DNA of 64,000 bases from JADJGC01 sp964617645. GTDB taxonomy: Bacteria; Zixibacteria; MSB-5A5; CAIYYT01. The translations under genes and the position numbers were made by a program. Below the pieces are notes generated by a model. The model did not search any database and was not told the origin of the DNA. It worked only from the letters and a program-made list of their open reading frames with translations. Position 1 is the stretch's first letter. Each line of letters opens with the position of its first letter. This document shows positions 16,864 to 24,819 of the stretch, one piece after another. Location of the stretch: positions 62,001-126,000 of the forward strand of contig CAZTYE010000004.1 in the NCBI GenBank assembly GCA_964617645.1, written 5' to 3'.

Positions 16864-18363
16864 CTATCGTTTCTTGCCCTTGCTCCCCGAGTCACCGCTC
16901 GACTTGGAACCACCGGAGTTGCCGCCCGACTTCGAGCCGCCGGAGTTGCCGCCGGAGCTCTTGTTGCCGCTGCTTGAGGGCTTGTTCACCGAGCCGCCGC
17001 TTGACTTCGAGCCGCCGTCGGAACCGCCCGATTTCTTGCTCGGCTGCTTCACGGCCGGTGTGGCCTTGCCCTTGCTTTCGCCCGAAGATTCGCGCGGCTT
17101 CTTGTTGATCGAGCTGCCGGACTCGCCGGATGACTTTGTCTTACTGCGACCATAATCACCGGACTGGCTGCCGGAAGAAGTTCCCTTCTTGTCGGTAGAA
17201 CGCGGTTCAGATTTCTTCTCGTAGAAGTCATCGATTCCCGACTTCCGCTTGCCGCTGGTTGAGGTGTTGTAGTCGCCCGACTTACTACCCTTCCCAACAC
17301 CCTTGGCGGTCGTGAAGCTCTTTGTCGACTGGTCAAATCCGTACTTGGTTTTGTACTTGTCGATCCGCGCCGTCTTCTCGACGACATAGGTCTTCGACTT
17401 CTCATACTTGCCGTGATCGTTGCTCACGATCGCGTATCCGCGGCGTTCAGACGGCTTCTTGTAGGTGTAGACGTCGTGATCTTTGTACTTGTAGCGCGAC
17501 GGGCCGTCAAAACCGTACCAATCATCCCAATAACCGTGGCGGTACCAGCGATCCCAACAGTAGTCGTAAATGTAGTAGTGGCGCGGGTAGATGAAGAACG
17601 GCGACCACGTATCAACAAAGATCCAGTCGTTGTACACGATACTTGCGCCCCAGTACACCGTCACGCGATGGCGGCCAAGATAGATCGACGGGATGTAGAG
17701 CGGCGCATAGCCCCAGAAGACGCCGTTGACATACACCTCGCAGCCGGACGGGTAGTCGATGTACACCGTACCGCAATCGCCATAGCAGTCGGCACGTTCC
17801 GGCTTGTAGTAGTAGCGCGGGGCGACATAAAACGAAACCTGATCATACGCGACCCGGTCGTTCGGGAAATAACGACGATTGATTTTCTCGATGAAGCGGT
17901 CGTCGTCACCGTCGTAGTCGTCATCCCAGTAATCGTCATCCTTAACCGGACGCGGTCCACGCCAGTCGGGCACGTCATATGGGTAGGCCGAAGCGACGAT
18001 TTGAATACGTTCCCAGCCGGGCGGGCCTTCGAGAGTCAGCGCATAGTCATCGCCGCGGTCGGGAATCACGTAGACCACGTCGCCTTCGATGTAGTTGTTG
18101 TCGCGCGGATCGGCCGGGAAGAGGAGATTGACGTTGCCGCGCGTATCGAGGTCGTAGATCGTCACATAGGCGTCGCGCGAAGCGCGGAAGTAGATGGTGA
18201 TCTCGTCACCTTCCAGGTAATTTGAACCGTCGTCTTTGTCGGTCCAGATATCGACCTCGAGGTCGTCGTAGGCGCGCCGCAAGGTCGACTGCGCTGAGGC
18301 TGTCTGCGCGACAAAAATCGCGACCAGCATCAGCAACGCCGTGAAGTAAGTAAGGCGCTTCAT
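16864..18363 (-). CDS. Secreted DUF4384/PEGA-domain protein with Gly-Ser-Lys tail
   Basis: A 499-aa protein. The signal peptide ends near AQTASA. Residues about 35-125 match DUF4384 (GDEITIYFRASRDAYVTIYDLD, NLLFPADP). An acidic DDDYWDDDYDGDDD segment follows. Residues about 195-240 look like a PEGA domain (VYIDYPSGCEVYVNGVFWGY). Next comes an aromatic Tyr/Trp-rich stretch, then about 150 residues of low-complexity Ser/Gly/Lys repeats at the C-terminus. PEGA and DUF4384 domains are common in surface proteins. The ATG at 18363 is chosen because GGAAGGAG lies upstream and it starts 1 nt after the stop of the fibronectin-III lipoprotein gene, indicating coupled translation. Function unknown. Confidence 0.8.
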   Translation of the reverse strand: MKRLTYFTALLMLVAIFVAQTASAQSTLRRAYDDLEVDIWTDKDDGSNYLEGDEITIYFRASRDAYVTIYDLDTRGNVNLLFPADPRDNNYIEGDVVYVIPDRGDDYALTLEGPPGWERIQIVASAYPYDVPDWRGPRPVKDDDYWDDDYDGDDDRFIEKINRRYFPNDRVAYDQVSFYVAPRYYYKPERADCYGDCGTVYIDYPSGCEVYVNGVFWGYAPLYIPSIYLGRHRVTVYWGASIVYNDWIFVDTWSPFFIYPRHYYIYDYCWDRWYRHGYWDDWYGFDGPSRYKYKDHDVYTYKKPSERRGYAIVSNDHGKYEKSKTYVVEKTARIDKYKTKYGFDQSTKSFTTAKGVGKGSKSGDYNTSTSGKRKSGIDDFYEKKSEPRSTDKKGTSSGSQSGDYGRSKTKSSGESGSSINKKPRESSGESKGKATPAVKQPSKKSGGSDGGSKSSGGSVNKPSSSGNKSSGGNSGGSKSGGNSGGSKSSGDSGSKGKKR

Positions 18364-18364
18364 A

Positions 18365-19261
18365 TTAGTTACCACTCCTTCCAGAGGTGTTCGTGGCAGA
18401 ATTATTCATGGCAAATGGACTGCGCTTCAACTCCGGATTGAACGGATCGGTTTGGTACGCCCACTGGAAGCTGATTTCCTGCGTGTTGAAATTGAGCGCG
18501 GTAATCCGCACCGCCGCGTAGTTTTCGGAGATTTCGTCCTGATCGACGTCGCCGATTGCCACCAGATAGGCATGGCCGACGGTCAGTTCCATCCAACCGA
18601 CATTGTTCCAGCCCGATCCCGGTTCGCCCCAATTGATGTCCTGAAGTGAACTTGTAGCTCCGAAACTCTGAATGTAGACATCATCGCGATTCGACCAGAT
18701 GAAGAACGCGTCCAGATTGGCGTCGTACTCGAAGAAGACATCGCTGTCGACCGATTGCCAATTGCGCGTGCGGACTTGCGAGAAATCCCAGCCGAGCCGC
18801 ATGTCGTCCTCTCCGGTCAAATCGATGCTGGCGTTGCCCTGTGGTCGCGGAGTGTCCATCGCGTCGGGATCTGACAAATCGGATTCACCGAAGTCGTTGA
18901 AGGCGTTGACGGCATAATAGTATGTCACTCCGTTCGTCAAGTCATCGTCCCGGAACGAGTACTCCTCGACCAGCGGACTGGCGTTGACGGTACCGATCAA
19001 CTCATACTCGTCGGATCCGCCAACGGTGCGCGAGTATCGATACACACCGTAGCCCTCTGTAGCGCCGCCGTCGTTATTGGCCTGCCAGTAGATGTCTACC
19101 CAGCCGTCGCCGGTCACGGAATACACGCCGAGGGGAACGGCCGGTTCTTCCGGGGAGACGACGTACTTCTTGTCTTCGCAGCCCATCATCAGAAGAACTG
19201 CGATGATTATCATGCCAATTGCCTGTAAAGTGTTTCTCATATCATTCATCCTCTTCATCAC
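18365..19261 (-). CDS. Fibronectin type III lipoprotein
   Basis: A 298-aa protein with a signal sequence and lipobox LLMMGC (Cys28 from the first ATG). Residues about 40-135 form a fibronectin type III domain, with the typical WQANNDGG, GYGVYRYS and YYYAVNAFNDFGES strands. The C-terminal 150 residues are unassigned but beta-rich. It is likely an outer-membrane-anchored adhesive or scaffolding protein. Its stop is 1 nt before the DUF4384/PEGA start, so the two are almost certainly one operon and may act together. Three closely spaced ATGs (19261, 19249, 19240) are possible starts; the last has AGAGGA at good spacing. Confidence 0.8.
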   Translation of the reverse strand: MMKRMNDMRNTLQAIGMIIIAVLLMMGCEDKKYVVSPEEPAVPLGVYSVTGDGWVDIYWQANNDGGATEGYGVYRYSRTVGGSDEYELIGTVNASPLVEEYSFRDDDLTNGVTYYYAVNAFNDFGESDLSDPDAMDTPRPQGNASIDLTGEDDMRLGWDFSQVRTRNWQSVDSDVFFEYDANLDAFFIWSNRDDVYIQSFGATSSLQDINWGEPGSGWNNVGWMELTVGHAYLVAIGDVDQDEISENYAAVRITALNFNTQEISFQWAYQTDPFNPELKRSPFAMNNSATNTSGRSGN

Positions 19262-19490
19262 TTTCTCGCTTACAGCTCAAGCAACACGTATGCCGAACTC
19301 ACCGTCGTCCTTTAAGGCATTATACTACATAAAGTTACGAGATGGTTGTCGAAGGACCAATGTTGCGCCAACGCCTCTGGTCGCACTGTTTTCGTGCGCA
19401 TGGCTGTGATCAGATGACTGACGTTCGACGAGGGAAATCTCGCCGTTCACAGGCGGGTTGCTTGGCAGGAAGCTCGGGACCTTTCGAGTC

Positions 19491-19886
19491 TTATGACAAC
19501 ATATCCGGAGAAAACGCGGCCTCGAATAGCCGATAGTCGCAGGTAAGCTCTTCTCCTCGCTGGATGTTGCGGGATGCAATTGTGACCCCTTCATCCATCG
19601 GATCTGAGCCGGGTATGTCCTGCACATTTGGGTTCTCAGAGTGGTTGAAAAACCGAGCATCATCGCAGCAGAGTATGAAGTGGCCGTTGTTAATGCTCGT
19701 GTAGCTGTACTTGAGGAAATCCTGACGTGACGCCTCCGGTATGCGGTAGAATTGGTCCTTGGGAATCTGAAGATCGAATCCGGGAGTGAACTCCCAGATT
19801 CGGGTGCCTTTGGCAATGTCTTCATCAGCGAACAGGCCGATTCCGTGAATCGAACTCAATCCGAGCCGAGTTTTGACCAACAACAT
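19491..19886 (-). CDS. SET-domain protein
   Basis: A 131-aa protein consisting of little more than a SET domain. It has GIGLFADEDIAKGT at the N-terminus, the FFNHSENPNV motif (about 78-88, cofactor binding) and GEELTCDY (about 110-117), which contains the catalytic tyrosine region. SET domains transfer methyl groups from S-adenosylmethionine to lysine, best known on eukaryotic histones. Bacterial copies are scattered and mostly of unknown substrate. An AAGAAGGA purine tract precedes the ATG. The post-SET cysteines are absent. It is a single gene, not clearly in an operon. Confidence 0.85.
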   Translation of the reverse strand: MLLVKTRLGLSSIHGIGLFADEDIAKGTRIWEFTPGFDLQIPKDQFYRIPEASRQDFLKYSYTSINNGHFILCCDDARFFNHSENPNVQDIPGSDPMDEGVTIASRNIQRGEELTCDYRLFEAAFSPDMLS

Positions 19887-20212
19887 GCGCTGGATTCCTT
19901 CTTATGTAGCGATTCCGAGTTCAACGTTTCGCGCAAAGTGAAAAGGTGTTTGGTTTTCGTAATGATACGCAAATCAAGATGAAATCGATGCATCCAAGTT
20001 GTATTTGGAATTCGCCGTCTGCTTCTCCGACTTAACCAAGAACTGCTGTCGCGGCTCCATAAGACGCGGGCATACATGACTTTCAAGCAAGTTGAATGCC
20101 TCCCACGCCGAAAGCGGTGCAGGCGCGCGCGCCGGACGGGTCAAAACCAGCTTGACTAAGCTCTTATCCACCATTTATTGAAGAAGATATAGCCTACTGC
20201 GAGGAGACGGAC
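19887..20212. other. Divergent intergenic region
   Basis: These 326 bases separate the SET gene from the DAO-family oxidoreductase gene. A plausible plus-strand promoter, TTGACT (20152-20157), 18-nt spacer and TATTGA (20176-20181), lies 31 nt before the oxidoreductase start. A 66-codon minus-strand frame is present but lacks a ribosome site and any recognisable sequence. Nothing else was identified. Confidence 0.5.
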
Positions 20213-21361
20213 ATGGCTGATAAATTCGATATAATCATCATTGGCGGGGGAATCATCGGTTGTTCGATCGCGTATTATCTCGCTAAAAAGAAGTTCGGAA
20301 AGATCGCCGTTCTGGAGAAGGACCAGTACCTCGGTAACGGCGCTACCGCGAAATGCGCCGGCGGCATCCGCGCCCAATTCGGCACCGAAATCAACGTCCG
20401 CATGTCGATGCTATCGGAGCAACGGTTTGAGTCCTTCAAGGAGGAGACCGGCGCAGATGTGCAGTTTGACCAGGTCGGGTACTTGTTCTTGATGACCACG
20501 GATGCCCATGTCGCCACTTTCCGCCAGCAATACGCCATGTGGCAGCGAGTCGGCCATCCGGTAGAATGGCTGTCGCGGGAGCAGATTTCAGAACTGATCC
20601 CGGCGCTGTACACTGATGATGTCCTCGGCGGCACCATTTCTCGCAAGGACGGCATCGGAGATCCGCATCAATTCACCCAAGGTTATGTGTCCGCCGCGCG
20701 GGAGCTGGGAGTCAAGTTCTTCATGGAGAGCGAGGCGATCGACGTTCTGCATTCCGGTGACCTGCTCACTGGTGTAAAGACCAACCGTGCCGAATTCGCC
20801 ACCGACACGGTGGTCAATGCTGCCGGACCACACAGCGCTATCGTCTCATCGTGGCTGGGGATCGAATTGCCGGTTAAGCCGTATAAGAGACAGATCGTAA
20901 CGACGGCGCCACTCGAATTCATTACTGAGACATTCCCGATGGTGGTTGATATGGGATCCGGATTGTACACGCACAAAGAGTCAGGCGGGCTGCTGCTCGG
21001 TTGGGCGGACAAGGACACGCCCGAAGGCTTTGACGAATCGGCGCACCCCGACTATACCGACGCCATTCTGATGAAGGGGCTGCACCGCATTCCGCAACTG
21101 GAGACAGCAGAGATCAAGACCGCCTGGGGCGGTTTGTATGACACAACACCCGATCATCACGCGATTCTTGGGTCGGCGGGCATATTCCCGCGATTTTTTC
21201 AGGCAAACGGCTTCTCGGGGCATGGATTTATGCACGCTCCCGCCGTTGGAATCGTGTTGTCAGAATTGATTTGCGGCGAGAAGACCAGTATCGACATCAG
21301 CGCTCTGTCGCCGCAGCGTTTCGCCAACCGGACGCTGACTGAAGAAAACACGGTCATTTAG
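20213..21361 (+). CDS. FAD-dependent oxidoreductase, DAO family (sarcosine oxidase beta-like)
   Basis: A 382-aa soluble protein. The N-terminal dinucleotide-binding motif IIIIGGGIIGCSIAYYLAKK binds FAD. The GATAKCAGGIRAQFG segment and the C-terminal YDTTPDHHAILG and GFSGHGFMHAPAVG motifs are typical of the glycine/D-amino acid oxidase and sarcosine/dimethylglycine oxidase group. Members oxidise secondary or D-amino acids with release of hydrogen peroxide or electron transfer; the substrate here cannot be read from sequence. GAGGAG precedes the ATG. The next gene starts 2 nt after its stop, so the two form an operon. Confidence 0.87.
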   Translation: MADKFDIIIIGGGIIGCSIAYYLAKKKFGKIAVLEKDQYLGNGATAKCAGGIRAQFGTEINVRMSMLSEQRFESFKEETGADVQFDQVGYLFLMTTDAHVATFRQQYAMWQRVGHPVEWLSREQISELIPALYTDDVLGGTISRKDGIGDPHQFTQGYVSAARELGVKFFMESEAIDVLHSGDLLTGVKTNRAEFATDTVVNAAGPHSAIVSSWLGIELPVKPYKRQIVTTAPLEFITETFPMVVDMGSGLYTHKESGGLLLGWADKDTPEGFDESAHPDYTDAILMKGLHRIPQLETAEIKTAWGGLYDTTPDHHAILGSAGIFPRFFQANGFSGHGFMHAPAVGIVLSELICGEKTSIDISALSPQRFANRTLTEENTVI

Positions 21362-21363
21362 CG

Positions 21364-22206
21364 ATGCAGGTAGATTCGTTGCCCACAATTTCTCAAAGTT
21401 GCCGTCGCACTCAAGGGGTAGCTACAACCGTGCTGTTGTTGCTTACGCTGTTTTTAATCGCCGGATTCGGACGCGCTGACGCCGCTCGAGCGCCGCAGGT
21501 ACTGCCCATTGAGATGTATGTGCCGGACGCGGAATCGACGGTTCTGCTCACTGCCTATCTTCAAGTGCCGGAGAAGAAATATTGGAAGGACGGCAAGAAA
21601 CCGCCGCTGGTTATTCTGCTCCACCAGTTAGCTTTGAGCAGTGCGAACTGGGGAGAGTTTCCGGGCGATCTCAATTATGCCGGAATGGCGGTATTGCGTT
21701 TCGATCATCGGGGATTTGGCAAGTCGCTCTTCGATCTCAAGCAAAATCAGCCGCGGCCACTGAATAACCAGTACGCATCAGACAAGTTCAAGATGCCCGG
21801 CGATGTCGGCACGGTCATGCGCCGCGTTTTTGCGGAGCATGCGGACAAGATCGACACTTCGCGCGTGGGAGTTATCGGCGCAGAGTTGGGCGGAACCGTC
21901 GGATTGTGCTTCGCGCTAAACGAGCCGCTGGTTCGCTACGTGGCGGTGATTTCGCCCGGGATGGAACATCTGGAGTATCGAATTGCACCGGCGTTGCGCG
22001 AATTCGGCGATCGCCCGCTGCTTCTGGCATACGCCGATCAAGACCTGTATGCCAAAGAGACGGTATCGCTGCTTGTCGACATTATTCCGCGCCACTTGGA
22101 CGTCATGACCCTCAAGTCGATTTACCCCGGCCAACGACTGGTCAATTCCTCCGGCGAGCTTCGGCTGCGCCTGATCGAAGATGTTAAGCGGTACTTGCTG
22201 AACTAA
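21364..22206 (+). CDS. Alpha/beta-hydrolase fold protein with Glu at the nucleophile position
   Basis: A 280-aa protein with an N-terminal signal or anchor helix (about 20-40), so it is probably extracytoplasmic. The fold is shown by LVILLHQLALSS (oxyanion strand), VLRFDHRGFGKS, GVIGAELGGTVG and PLLLAYADQD (acid loop). The nucleophile elbow, normally G-x-Ser-x-G, reads G172-A-E174-L-G176, so the catalytic Ser, Cys or Asp is replaced by Glu. It may be a non-enzymatic or altered member. It directly follows the DAO-family oxidoreductase gene and is probably co-transcribed. No partner or substrate is known. Confidence 0.8.
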   Translation: MQVDSLPTISQSCRRTQGVATTVLLLLTLFLIAGFGRADAARAPQVLPIEMYVPDAESTVLLTAYLQVPEKKYWKDGKKPPLVILLHQLALSSANWGEFPGDLNYAGMAVLRFDHRGFGKSLFDLKQNQPRPLNNQYASDKFKMPGDVGTVMRRVFAEHADKIDTSRVGVIGAELGGTVGLCFALNEPLVRYVAVISPGMEHLEYRIAPALREFGDRPLLLAYADQDLYAKETVSLLVDIIPRHLDVMTLKSIYPGQRLVNSSGELRLRLIEDVKRYLLN

Positions 22207-22221
22207 AGCTTTACAATTGAG

Positions 22222-22725
22222 TCAGCGCATTTTTGCGGACTGAGATTGGCGGGGACGGTCGATCACGCCAATGACGAGGACGCAGATCAGCACCGCTGCC
22301 AGGGCCAGCAAGCCGTAGCGCGAGATCGGCGAGTTGAGTGTCTGTTCCAGCATTCTTGCGAGTGCGCCGGCTTCAACCGCAGCGACGCTCTCTCCGGAAA
22401 CGCTCGGCGCCAGCAGATCGCGAATCACAAGATAGACTCCTACTGCCATCGCCGCGCTGGCGGCGAAAACAATCGCCAGCGATCGAACTACGGCCGCAGC
22501 CGGAGTCGTTTGCGGAAAACTCTTGAGTAGGCGGCCGGTGAAATCAGCAGGCAACTGCGCTTCTGCAGCCGGCAAGTGCTGCTCAAGCAGCGCCGACTGG
22601 GACGCGTACAGGCGGCAGTCAACGCAAATCTCAAGATGCCGACGGACCGTCTCGGACTCAGTCGCGTCGAGCGAACCGGCAAGAAACTCGCCGAACTGCC
22701 AGCGGATCTCAATGCAGCGTTTCAC
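22222..22725 (-). CDS. Anti-sigma factor with zinc-finger (ZAS-like) domain
   Basis: A 167-aa protein. The N-terminal RWQFGEFLAGSLDATE and RRHLEICVDCRLY carry the H-x3-C-x2-C zinc-binding motif of ZAS-domain anti-sigma factors. Two hydrophobic segments follow (VVRSLAIVFAASAAMAVGVYL and YGLLALAAVLICVLVIG), so it is membrane-bound with a short extracytoplasmic loop. The GTG start at 22725 lies 7 nt after GGAGG and overlaps the sigma-factor stop in a GTGA arrangement. The frame stays open upstream within the sigma gene, but that part is shadow. It presumably sequesters the neighbouring ECF sigma factor. Confidence 0.88.
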   Translation of the reverse strand: MKRCIEIRWQFGEFLAGSLDATESETVRRHLEICVDCRLYASQSALLEQHLPAAEAQLPADFTGRLLKSFPQTTPAAAVVRSLAIVFAASAAMAVGVYLVIRDLLAPSVSGESVAAVEAGALARMLEQTLNSPISRYGLLALAAVLICVLVIGVIDRPRQSQSAKMR

Positions 22726-23294
22726 AGCAATTCCTCCGGGTTGTACTTCCCCGAAACGACTTCCTTGAGAGCGCGCTTGCCGCGATGCAGGTAGGTCTTG
22801 ACAGTACCGATCGGAATTTTCATCATTTCGGCGATCTCGACGTAACCGACGCCTCGCAAATAGAACAGGCGCAGCGCCGTTGCGTAATGAGGCGGCAATT
22901 GAGCAAGCGATTCCTCGATGACTTTCCCGCAAAACAGCGTCTGATAAACTTGGTCCGGCTGCGCCGCGGTGTCCGCCGAAAGGTGTTCGACGTCGGCGAG
23001 CGGAACCTGCTCCAGACGGCGTTTGGACCGCTCGGCAAGAGCGAGATTCAGCGCGATGCGGTAGAGCCAACTCGAGAACTTGGCATCGCCGCGAAAATTC
23101 GCGAGGTTTCGAAATGCGCGGATGAACGCTTCGTAGGTGAGTTCTTCGGCGCGGGCCGAGTCGTCTAACATCCGGTTAATCAGGGCGAACACGCGCTGTT
23201 TGTAGGTATCGGTTAAATAGGCTAAAGCCCGGCGTTCGCCGATTCGCGCCCGCTCGACAATCGCCCGATCATTATCTACGACTCCGGCATGCAT
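22722..23294 (-). CDS. ECF-family RNA polymerase sigma factor
   Basis: A 190-aa sigma70 of the extracytoplasmic-function type. Region 2 is AYLTDTYKQRVFALINRMLDD with YEAFIRAFRNLANFRGDAKFSSWLYRIALN. Region 4 is LPPHYATALRLFYLRGVGYVEIAEMM with IPIGTVKTYLHRGKRAL, a helix-turn-helix for the -35 element. The ATG at 23294 is preferred: an upstream in-frame ATG at 23363 would place a probable self-regulated promoter inside the gene and add a hydrophobic non-conserved stretch. It overlaps the anti-sigma gene by 4 nt and is divergent from the DUF6249 gene, which may be a target. Confidence 0.92.
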   Translation of the reverse strand: MHAGVVDNDRAIVERARIGERRALAYLTDTYKQRVFALINRMLDDSARAEELTYEAFIRAFRNLANFRGDAKFSSWLYRIALNLALAERSKRRLEQVPLADVEHLSADTAAQPDQVYQTLFCGKVIEESLAQLPPHYATALRLFYLRGVGYVEIAEMMKIPIGTVKTYLHRGKRALKEVVSGKYNPEELL

Positions 23295-23303
23295 GATTAT
23301 ATA

Positions 23304-23328
23304 GACTATCCCGCTCCGAAAAAGTTGC
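23304..23328 (-). promoter_or_regulatory. Candidate ECF-type autoregulatory promoter
   Basis: On the minus strand GCAACTTTTT (23319-23328) and AGTC (23304-23307) give an AAC motif spaced 17 nt from GTC, the typical ECF arrangement, just upstream of the sigma start. A TATAAT also lies at 23296-23301 but is too close to the ATG to serve it. On the plus strand TGAAAC (23335-23340), 16 nt and CGAT could be a divergent ECF promoter for the DUF6249 gene. Confidence 0.35.
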
Positions 23329-23389
23329 AGAAATTGAAACATTTTCTCGAGTTTCGCGATCAAACGGGAAGAAGTTAAGAGGTGAATTC

Positions 23390-23800
23390 ATGTGGCGACT
23401 TGACGCAACTGATGCCATGGGCATACTGGCGGGGATCATCCTCGGATTGGCGTTTTTCGCGCTGATCGCATTTCTCGTTTACCTGTTTGTATACAAACGC
23501 ATTCAGATGAATCATCAGATGCGGCTGGAGATGATCAAACAGGGACTCGATCCAAATGTCGAATCCGACCGGCTGGGGAGCCTTAAGGCCGGAATCGTGT
23601 TGAGCGGGATCGGAGTGGCGATTCTTTTCGCTATCCTCCTGGAGGCCAATGCGCAGGGTGATCGAGCCGGCGGCGAATTAGTTCTGGGATTAGTGCCGCT
23701 CTTCGTCGGCGTAGGATTGGTTGGGTTTCATCTGTTCGCAAGAACGAGAACCGGGCAGTCCGGGAGAATCGACTATTCTTCCGATGTCTCCGAGCCCTGA
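23390..23800 (+). CDS. DUF6249-like membrane protein
   Basis: A 136-aa protein with an N-terminal helix (GILAGIILGLAFFALIAFLVYLFVY), a conserved KRIQMNHQMRLEMIKQGLDP cytoplasmic segment, and two more helices (AGIVLSGIGVAILFAILLE, LVLGLVPLFVGVGLVGFHLF). This pattern matches the DUF6249 family, often found beside ECF sigma/anti-sigma genes. Function unknown. GAGG lies upstream of the ATG. Its last 28 bases overlap the convergent GAF-HisKA gene. Confidence 0.78.
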   Translation: MWRLDATDAMGILAGIILGLAFFALIAFLVYLFVYKRIQMNHQMRLEMIKQGLDPNVESDRLGSLKAGIVLSGIGVAILFAILLEANAQGDRAGGELVLGLVPLFVGVGLVGFHLFARTRTGQSGRIDYSSDVSEP

Positions 23801-24510
23801 AGATCAATCATCTTCTGATTGTCGATATACGTAGTTGTGCGGGCCTCATTGAGCCGCATCAATTGACCGACGGCATCGCGGATTCGCAGTCCGCTTTGTT
23901 CGATCAATTTCAAGCGCTTGACGACATCCTCAGGGAGGCTGTCGGCTTTCATCAGAAGCAATTGCACATTACCCAAGACGACAGTGAGCGGGTTGTTGAT
24001 TTCGTGGTTAAGCGTCGCGGTGGTTTCGCGCATCGCTTCGACGCGCGCCGACTTGATTTGCCCAGCCTGACCGCGCGAACTACGCAAGGCCGCGGCCATT
24101 ACTTCGATGAACTCCTGCTCGAGCGCGATATTGCGCGCGCCGTCGCAAATGCCTGAGACGGTGCCGATAACGCGGTCGCCCGACTTGATTGCGTACGAGA
24201 AGATTGATTTGGGGCCGTCGAGATTCAGAGTCGAGTAGAGCGTTTCGATGCCGAACTTTGAGCGCAGCGAGTCGAGCATGCGCTCTTCGAGCAGCTTGAG
24301 CGCGCCAGCGAGGTCGGAATCGCCGCTGCGGATGTCGACAACGGCCTGACCACCGTCGTCAAGGAGCGTCAACGATCCGGCAGCAAGTTTCATGGCGGCA
24401 ATCGCGTCCTCAAGAGCGCCGCGCAGAGAGATTTCGGCGGTATCGGTTTCTGACGGCGCTGTCAGTATTTTGCGCACCGCTTCGTATTTGCGACGATCGT
24501 GGTCAGTCAT
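23773..24510 (-). CDS. GAF-HisKA protein lacking a histidine-kinase ATPase domain
   Basis: A 245-aa soluble protein. Residues about 25-145 resemble a GAF domain (ALEDAIAAMKLAAGSLTLLDDGG, then IFSYAIKSGDRVIGTVSG). Residues about 155-225 are a HisKA dimerisation domain with the H-box ATLNHEINNPLTVVLGN (His169). The protein ends about 50 residues later with no N, G1 or G2 boxes, so it cannot bind ATP like a normal kinase. It may be a phosphotransfer or decoy partner for another kinase, or a degraded kinase. The ATG lies 3 nt after the stop of the 77-aa gene upstream. Confidence 0.8.
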   Translation of the reverse strand: MTDHDRRKYEAVRKILTAPSETDTAEISLRGALEDAIAAMKLAAGSLTLLDDGGQAVVDIRSGDSDLAGALKLLEERMLDSLRSKFGIETLYSTLNLDGPKSIFSYAIKSGDRVIGTVSGICDGARNIALEQEFIEVMAAALRSSRGQAGQIKSARVEAMRETTATLNHEINNPLTVVLGNVQLLLMKADSLPEDVVKRLKLIEQSGLRIRDAVGQLMRLNEARTTTYIDNQKMIDLQGSETSEE

Positions 24511-24513
24511 AGA

Positions 24514-24747
24514 TCACCGGACGTAATAGGCACGCAACGCTTGTGCCGCCGGAACGCCGAATCGCGGAAGAAATTCCAGAAGTACCAAAACCGCACACCG
24601 TAGCAACGCCTTATCTATCAACGGCATAAGGAGTCGCCACGGATGGCGTGTCGTGAATATATCCGCAAAACTTCGACGAAGCAATCGAATATGCAGCGCG
24701 ATTCGTAAAACCAGCAAGAATCGCAGTGTTTTGACACGTATTTTCAC
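24514..24747 (-). CDS. Small hypothetical basic/hydrophobic protein
   Basis: A 77-aa frame starting at GTG (24747), rich in Arg and Leu (IRVKTLRFLLVLRIALHIRLLRRSF) with a C-terminal hydrophobic helix (LLRCAVLVLLEFLPRFGV). No Shine-Dalgarno is evident. Its stop lies 3 nt before the ATG of the GAF-HisKA gene, which favours a coupled pair, but no family is recognised. It may be a chance frame. Confidence 0.4.
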   Translation of the reverse strand: MKIRVKTLRFLLVLRIALHIRLLRRSFADIFTTRHPWRLLMPLIDKALLRCAVLVLLEFLPRFGVPAAQALRAYYVR

Positions 24748-24771
24748 TGTCGGGAAGCGGCCAAATTGTTA

Positions 24772-24799
24772 TTGACAGGGGCATTAGACGCGATATCTT
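24772..24799 (+). promoter_or_regulatory. Candidate purF promoter
   Basis: Consensus TTGACA (24772-24777), 16-nt spacer and TATCTT (24794-24799), with the purF ATG 21 nt further on and GAGGCGG before it. Confidence 0.6.
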
Positions 24800-24819
24800 C
24801 GGTGCTTCTCTGAGGCGGT

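Noticed and set aside
17413..18225. 270-aa plus-strand frame opposite the DUF4384/PEGA gene
   Set aside because: Val- and Ile-rich antisense composition, no domain; the other strand has a signal peptide and known domains.
19974..20174. 66-aa minus-strand frame between the SET gene and the DAO-family oxidoreductase gene
   Set aside because: No Shine-Dalgarno, no motif, and it lies across the probable promoter of the oxidoreductase gene.
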